Shown in pieces: positions 63,185 to 64,000 of a stretch of 64,000 nt of DNA. A program made the translations under genes and the position numbers. Origin of the DNA: Botryotinia globosa (taxonomy: Eukaryota; Ascomycota; Leotiomycetes; Helotiales; Sclerotiniaceae); the NCBI GenBank assembly GCA_014898425.1, contig RCSZ01000009.1:1860001-1924000 (forward strand), written 5' to 3'. The notes beneath the pieces were generated by a model. That model was not told the DNA's origin, did no database searches, and worked only from the letters and a program-made list of their open reading frames with translations. Every line of letters begins with the position of its first letter. The stretch's first letter is position 1.

Positions 63185-64000
63185 CTATATATAATATATG
63201 AGATATAAAAGGAGATAGAATAATCGAATATAGTTTTCGTTTATTAATCTTATAAATTCTAATTGAAAATATAAATTATGATTATTTATAAAAAGAATTT
63301 TCTATTCTATTATAAAACCGAAATCGGAGTTTTTGATATAATATTTTAAGAAGGTGATAGCTATTTTATTTATAATAAAACCTGATATAGATGGAATGAT
63401 TTGTGTGTTTTTCGATAGAAATATTTGAAATTAATTCTATATTAAATCTTTCTTTTTTATTATAATTAAAGAAGGTGAAGGAAGGTTGTTAATAATATTG
63501 ATAATTTTGAATATAGTAATAGAGTATTGATTTTCAAGATTAATAGAATAAAATTATTTAATTAATATTTATTTATATAAATATATATTCAAAATATATT
63601 CATTTTAAGAATATTATTTAGAATTAGTATTTTCTATTTATATATATATTCAGTTCTAAATCTTATTTTATTAAAGTTTATAATCTGTATTTTCTTTATA
63701 ATATTAAATAATTTGAGGTATTCTTGATAACTTTTAAATTATTCTAAAATATCTTTTTTTTTTGTATTTAAGTGTATTGTTTTATAAAAGGATTTGTAAT
63801 AATAATATATAGCTTTATCTTTTTTCAATAATCTCTAAACTATTGTTTTGTAGGATTTGTTATCTTTGAATTCTCGGTATATTTGAAATATACAATTGTA
63901 TTAAAAACGAGTTTTTAAGTAGAGACAATATTGTATTTCAATAGATTATAAATCAGAGTTTTGATATATACCTTTTACACTTCAATTAATACTCTATTTT
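63185..64000 (-). pseudogene. Pogo/Tigger-type (DDE_1) transposase, catalytic half, interrupted by copia A2
   Basis: On the minus strand 63301-63189 reads ILFINNHNLYFQLEFI...NENYI...LYLIYYI and then stops at the copia target duplication. The family motif is L(I)DGHGSH...EF...C..N.I...PPH.TH.LQPLD. Every substitution (Asp to Asn, Gly to Asn, Ser to Leu, His to Tyr) is a C-to-T or G-to-A effect. Upstream, NNLPSPSLIIIKKK and SGFI are the preceding segment of the same domain. The N-terminal DNA-binding part should lie beyond 64000. The gene is inactive: catalytic Asp changed, many stops, and split by 23.9 kb. Confidence 0.75.

Overview
This is eukaryotic DNA from a filamentous ascomycete (Pezizomycotina, probably a leotiomycete-like fungus; the placement is inferred). 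The reasons are short GT-AG introns of about 50-90 nt, typical fungal families (DUF7025/AAA ATPase, fungal BTB protein, anion:cation symporter-type MFS permease, DUF8004-type protein), CTACCTACC-rich intergenic DNA, and a two-compartment composition. Gene-bearing DNA of normal composition alternates with very AT-rich blocks made of transposons. In those blocks the differences between paired repeats are almost all C-to-T or G-to-A, the mark of repeat-induced point mutation (RIP). I saw no tRNA, rRNA or CRISPR array.

Layout. 1-2263: 3' part of an AAA ATPase gene. 2366-3788: RIP-decayed Tc1/mariner-type element with perfect 41-bp terminal inverted repeats (TIRs). 4121-4935: 815-bp fold-back element (M1). 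6254-7495 (-): beta-gamma-crystallin/aerolysin-like protein. 9721-20219: AT-rich block with a second M1 copy, a 6.1-kb Ty1/copia element (A1, target-site duplication (TSD) ATATC) carrying a solo LTR of a second family (B), a 433-bp TRIM (TSD GTAGC), a Helentron-like element (C) and a solo A LTR. 21405-22946 (-): BTB protein. 23806-24351: pogo-like MITE holding a 9-bp satellite. 25002-26892 (-): six-exon MFS permease. 26893-31947: gene-poor, satellite-rich. 31948-34856: DUF8004-type protein. 34857-37955: repeats and a MITE. About 37956 to the right edge: one pogo-like DNA transposon split by a 23.9-kb nest of retroelements.

The nest can be read from its TSDs. A copia element (39260-63184, TSD CTATA) entered the pogo transposase gene. 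It then received a second copia copy (40559-46536, TSD ATAAT), a 10.7-kb family-B LTR element (46997-57707, TSD ATAT), a Helentron-like element (about 57863-58900, no TSD) and a solo LTR (60454-60727, TSD ATAAT). Removing the inserts restores a roughly 5.9-kb copia element.

The least expected signal is a 29-bp near-palindrome (12-bp arms, 5-bp spacer). It occurs at least eleven times, only inside the two retrotransposon families: twice in each of three copia copies and at least five times in the family-B element. The host genes look unrelated to one another and do not form an obvious cluster.
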